DNA of 7,684 bases, from NCBI GenBank assembly GCA_030145365.1, contig JAQYVS010000080.1, positions 1 to 7,684 on the forward strand. The letters run 5' to 3'. The first letter of the stretch is position 1; every line of letters starts with the position of its first letter. Below, in pieces: positions 5,127-7,684 of the stretch. The position numbers and the translations under genes were made by a program. Source of the stretch: Desulfofustis sp. GTDB taxonomy: Bacteria; Desulfobacterota; Desulfobulbia; Desulfobulbales; Desulfocapsaceae. Under the pieces are notes generated by a model, which searched no databases, was not told the origin of the DNA, and saw nothing but the letters and a program-made list of their open reading frames with translations.

Positions 5127-5463
5127 AAGGGGTGAAGATATCGCCGTTGACTATCTGACCCATAAAGGATATCAAATCGTAGTCAGAAACTACCGGCGGA
5201 AAACCGGCGAAATAGATATTATTGTCAATGATGGAGATTGTATTGTCTTTGTTGAGGTGAAAACCAGGAAAACGTCGCGATTTGGTCATCCGGCAGAGGC
5301 GGTTACCAAACGCAAACAGAACCAGATCAGTCTGACAGCACTCAATTACCTGACTCGCCAAAATCTAATGGATGCACCCGCAAGATTCGATGTTATCGCA
5401 GTTACGATAACCAGGACGGCTCCTGAAATTACACATATAATAGGTGCCTTCGAAACCACTTGA
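5098..5463 (+). CDS. yraN: YraN family nuclease-fold protein (UPF0102)
   Basis: A 121 aa member of the widespread UPF0102 family, which has a PD-(D/E)XK nuclease-like fold and no firmly established cellular role; involvement in DNA or RNA metabolism is inferred from fold and neighbours. The family pattern is complete: GKRGEDIAVDYL (9-20), KGYQIVVRNYR (23-33), GEIDIIV (37-43) with Glu38 and Asp40, and VFVEVKTR (50-57) with Glu53 and Lys55 as the likely metal-site residues. FGHPAEAV (62-69) and the late RFDVIAV (96-102) follow. The start is TTG, chosen because it has a strong AAGGAG at the right distance and gives the usual N terminus; no ATG fits. It overlaps the end of rnhB by 29 bases in another frame. 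The rnhB-yraN pairing is common in bacteria. Confidence 0.92.
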   Translation: MSEERISLGKRGEDIAVDYLTHKGYQIVVRNYRRKTGEIDIIVNDGDCIVFVEVKTRKTSRFGHPAEAVTKRKQNQISLTALNYLTRQNLMDAPARFDVIAVTITRTAPEITHIIGAFETT

Positions 5464-5471
5464 TGAGTGGT
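5455..5471 (+). other. Hairpin across the yraN stop codon
   Basis: ACCACT (5455-5460) pairs perfectly with AGTGGT (5466-5471) around a five-base loop (TGATG) containing the yraN TGA. It lies in front of the 42-base yraN-pdxA gap. The bases after it (AGCAACATAAGG) are not T-rich, so this is a weak candidate for termination and a better one for message-end structure. Confidence 0.4.
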
Positions 5472-5505
5472 AGCAACATAAGGAAAAGAAAAACCTGAAA
5501 AAGCT

Positions 5506-6534
5506 ATGACAATACCTTCCAAAACAATTTCTCCGATCGGTATTACCATGGGCTGCCCGGCTTCAATCGGCCCGGAAATAATTCTCAGTTTTTATCATGC
5601 GCAACGTCAACAAGACATCTCGCCAGTTGCTGTAATCGGTGATATAGGTGTTCTGAAAAAGAGTGCCCAAATCCTGGGTTTGAAGATCAAGTTCAACAAT
5701 TGGAAACCAGGAATGGAGCTTGATCACTCACGTCTCAACGTCTATTGCCAATCAGAAATATCTCCTAACAGCTTTTCCTTTGGAATTCCTACTCTCGAAA
5801 CCGGGAAAGCTATGGTCGCCTATGTTGAAACAGCAATAAAACTGTGCATGGAAGATACCCTCTCTGCAATGGTAACCTGTCCAATCTCGAAGTTCTGGCT
5901 TCACCAGGCTGGTCTAGATTTCCCAGGGCATACAGAGTTGCTGGCCGATCGTACCAATACCGGAACTGTGGCCATGATGCTCGCCGGCCCCACTCTGCGG
6001 GTTGTGCCGGCCACAATCCATTGTTCCTTATCTGAAGTACCCGGAAAACTTAAATCAGATCTTTTGATGCAACTAATCAAACTCATCGACCATAGCCTCA
6101 TAAGTGACTTCGGAATCGCTTCTCCTCGTATCGCTGTAGCGGGGCTTAACCCCCATGCAGGAGAAAACGGTCTTTTCGGCAACGAGGAACAGACCATAAT
6201 AGAACCGGCGATTGCTGAAGCCAAAATGATGTGTTCGCCAACGACTCAAATTAGCGGCCCCTATCCACCGGACACTCTTTTTAATCAGGCACAATCAAAG
6301 ATGTTTGATGTCGTGCTGGCCATGTACCATGATCAGGGACTTATTCCTTTTAAACTCCTTCATTTCGATGATGGGGTAAACGTCACCCTTGGCCTGCCGA
6401 TAATAAGAACTTCGGTGGATCATGGAACGGCCTATGACATTGCTGGCCAAGGTACGGCTGGGTATGCCAGCCTCAAAGCCGCCGTTGACTTGGCTGAAAA
6501 AATGGTTGCCAATAGAGCGGCGCAGAGAACCTGA
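5506..6534 (+). CDS. pdxA: 4-hydroxythreonine-4-phosphate dehydrogenase PdxA
   Basis: PdxA oxidises 4-phosphohydroxy-L-threonine with NAD(P) in the DXP-dependent route to pyridoxal phosphate; PdxJ then uses the product. The 342 aa product is full length. The metal-binding histidines of the family appear as His142 in FPGHTELLAD (139-148), His217 in NPHAGENG (215-222) and His275 in YHDQGLIPFK (274-283). TCPISK (124-129), SGPYPPDT (250-257) and TSVDHGTAYDIAGQGTA (302-318) are also diagnostic. The N-terminal loop reads GITMGCPASIGPEI (12-25), where many homologues have GDPAGIGPE. The start ATG 5506 is the only one available because an in-frame TAA lies at 5479; its ribosome site is poor, with AAGGA about 21 bases upstream. 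The PdxA2 subgroup acts on phosphothreonate and cannot be fully excluded, but no sugar-acid genes are nearby. Confidence 0.94.
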   Translation: MTIPSKTISPIGITMGCPASIGPEIILSFYHAQRQQDISPVAVIGDIGVLKKSAQILGLKIKFNNWKPGMELDHSRLNVYCQSEISPNSFSFGIPTLETGKAMVAYVETAIKLCMEDTLSAMVTCPISKFWLHQAGLDFPGHTELLADRTNTGTVAMMLAGPTLRVVPATIHCSLSEVPGKLKSDLLMQLIKLIDHSLISDFGIASPRIAVAGLNPHAGENGLFGNEEQTIIEPAIAEAKMMCSPTTQISGPYPPDTLFNQAQSKMFDVVLAMYHDQGLIPFKLLHFDDGVNVTLGLPIIRTSVDHGTAYDIAGQGTAGYASLKAAVDLAEKMVANRAAQRT

Positions 6535-6545
6535 TAGGTTGGGTT

Positions 6546-7190
6546 ATGCGTGAAACACAAAATTTGCACGGTTCTGCAGGTCAATTTATCGTTTTTGAAG
6601 GCATCGATGGCACCGGAAAATCCACCCAAATTTCCCTATTGGCTTCCGCATTGAGACAAATCAACTATCAAGTAATCGAAACGTTTGAGCCCACCCACGG
6701 CGAATATGGGCAAAAGATACGATCTCTCTATAGCAATAGAAAGACCATCTCCCCCTCGGAAGAGCTTGAGCTGTTTATTACTGATCGCAGACAACATGTT
6801 CAGGAAGTGATTTTGCCTTCGCTTGCTTCAGGCAAGATGGTACTTTGCGATCGCTACTATTTATCGACCGCTGCCTATCAGGGCGCCGCAGGGCTTGACC
6901 CTGCAGAGATAATTGCCAGACACAGTTTTGCACCAACTCCAGATCTGTCTCTCATTATCGAGCTTGATCCGGCTGACTGTATTCGTCGAATTACAGACAA
7001 TCGTGGGGATACGCTTAACGACTTTGAGCAATTAGAATCTTTGCAAAAAGTAGATGGTATTTTCCGGGAAATGAAATTACCGTATATACGACGGATCAAC
7101 GGTTCAGTATCGCAACAGGAGGTACATCTCCAGGTGCTGCACCACGTAGGCAGCCTGCTGTCGTTATCTGAGCTACCGGGTTTTACATGA
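6546..7190 (+). CDS. tmk: Thymidylate kinase (dTMP kinase)
   Basis: Tmk phosphorylates dTMP to dTDP with ATP, an essential step in making dTTP. The 214 aa product has the P-loop FEGIDGTGKSTQ (17-28), the nucleotide-binding EPTHGEYGQKIR (48-59), LFITDRRQHVQEVI (76-89), the DRYYLSTAAYQGA segment (102-114) with the conserved DR pair, and a short LID region around RRITDNRGDT (147-156). The second motif is of the EPT type, not EPGGT, and the residue before it is Phe47 where Arg is usual. ATG 6546 follows AGG (6536-6538) at seven bases, and about a dozen residues precede the core fold. The gene starts 11 bases after pdxA and its stop overlaps the following ATG by four bases. Confidence 0.96.
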   Translation: MRETQNLHGSAGQFIVFEGIDGTGKSTQISLLASALRQINYQVIETFEPTHGEYGQKIRSLYSNRKTISPSEELELFITDRRQHVQEVILPSLASGKMVLCDRYYLSTAAYQGAAGLDPAEIIARHSFAPTPDLSLIIELDPADCIRRITDNRGDTLNDFEQLESLQKVDGIFREMKLPYIRRINGSVSQQEVHLQVLHHVGSLLSLSELPGFT

Positions 7191-7684
7191 AAATATCTGG
7201 AAAATTTCAGCACAAGTTATACGCACTCGCCTTTCTTGTTTTACTTTCCCCAGTTCTGATCCTCAGTGCCTGTTCAGGAACTGGAAGCACGCAACAACGC
7301 AGTAATCTGCATATGGTAGATACTTCAGATCTGTCCTGTTCATATTTTTATTTTCTCTGGGGTACCCATGCTGAATTCAATCAGAAGTACCCAGAGGCTC
7401 TTGATGCGTTTGAAAAAGCCCTCGTTTGCGATCCGCAGGCTGACTATATCAAGCATAAGCTTCCTCTGATACATCTGAAAAACAAGAATCCCAAAGAGGC
7501 AATCGCCCTTCTTGAACAGGCCGTTGAACAAGATCCTCAGGATAGTGCCTCAAGGACTCTGCTTGCATCCATTCTCGTTCAACAAAAATCCATAAACAAG
7601 GCCGTTGAACATTATAAAGAAATTCTCTCCTACGACCCGGAAAATGAACAGATTCTGCTGCGTCTTGGTGTGCTGCTGAGTCAG
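7187..7684 (+). CDS. TPR-repeat lipoprotein, N-terminal part (runs off the window)
   Basis: An open frame of 166 codons reaches the window edge with no stop, so the C terminus is missing. The N terminus is a lipoprotein signal peptide: basic residues (Lys2, Lys6, Lys10), a hydrophobic run (about 11-26) and the lipobox LSAC with Cys29, followed by Ser-Gly. The mature protein should be membrane-anchored outside the cytoplasm. After a linker, tetratricopeptide repeats follow in exact 34-residue register. Their ends are marked by DP at 82-83, 116-117 and 150-151, with repeats at about 53-86, 87-120 and 121-154 and a fourth beginning. EALDAFEKAL, EAIALLEQAV and KAVEHYKEIL are typical helix B sequences. 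TPRs bind proteins, so a scaffold or secretion/assembly partner is possible, but no specific function can be named. ATG 7187 overlaps the tmk stop (ATGA), implying coupled translation. Confidence 0.88.
   Translation, partial: MKISGKFQHKLYALAFLVLLSPVLILSACSGTGSTQQRSNLHMVDTSDLSCSYFYFLWGTHAEFNQKYPEALDAFEKALVCDPQADYIKHKLPLIHLKNKNPKEAIALLEQAVEQDPQDSASRTLLASILVQQKSINKAVEHYKEILSYDPENEQILLRLGVLLSQ

Noticed and set aside
5844..6224. Several short frames on both strands inside pdxA
   Set aside because: They coincide with conserved PdxA codons, including the metal-site segments, and their translations show no recognisable protein pattern.
7340..7531. 63-codon minus-strand frame opposite the TPR gene
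   Set aside because: The plus strand has a lipobox and TPRs in exact 34-residue register there, so the antisense frame is a shadow.
202..7684. Defence system, toxin-antitoxin, phage or insertion element
   Set aside because: All reading frames of good quality belong to conserved housekeeping families in uninterrupted order; I saw no transposase, integrase, direct-repeat array or terminal inverted repeats.

Overview
This is a compact housekeeping window from a bacterium, most likely a Desulfobacterota/Deltaproteobacteria-type organism (Desulfobulbales or Desulfuromonadales relatives). That placement rests on gene order, on the SPOUT-type RNA methyltransferase lying between trmD and rplS, and on moderate base composition. 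It is an inference, because no rRNA or other taxonomic marker is present. All twelve genes lie on the + strand with short gaps or overlaps. I see no mobile element, CRISPR array, tRNA or rRNA.

Layout. Positions 1-201 are an AT-rich non-coding leader with candidate sigma70 promoters. Next come ffh (202-1554), rpsP (1617-1865), khpA (1867-2097), rimM (2110-2661), trmD (2674-3432) and an uncharacterised Methyltrn_RNA_4-type methyltransferase (3429-3992). A well-formed internal promoter candidate (3967-3995) precedes rplS (4038-4388). A strong hairpin (4414-4451) then precedes rnhB (4461-5126), which overlaps yraN (5098-5463). The window finishes with pdxA (5506-6534), tmk (6546-7190) and the first 166 codons of a TPR lipoprotein (7187-7684, running off the end).

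How the genes fit together. The first block is the translation and protein-targeting cluster: the SRP GTPase Ffh, ribosomal proteins S16 and L19, the 30S maturation factor RimM (its known partner is S19 in the 30S head), the small KH RNA-binding protein KhpA, and TrmD, which makes m1G37 in tRNA. The adjacent SPOUT methyltransferase probably modifies an RNA too, but its substrate is unknown to me. The second block is nucleic-acid and cofactor metabolism: RNase HII, the YraN nuclease-fold protein, PdxA (pyridoxal phosphate synthesis) and thymidylate kinase. Several junctions look translationally coupled: TAA-g-ATG at rpsP/khpA, ATGA at trmD/methyltransferase and at tmk/TPR gene, and a 29-base overlap at rnhB/yraN.

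Nothing here amounts to a clearly new system. The points most worth a second look are the functionally unassigned methyltransferase, a Glu in place of the guanine-specificity Asp in the Ffh G4 motif, the hairpin in front of rnhB, the internal rplS promoter, and a TPR lipoprotein coupled to tmk.
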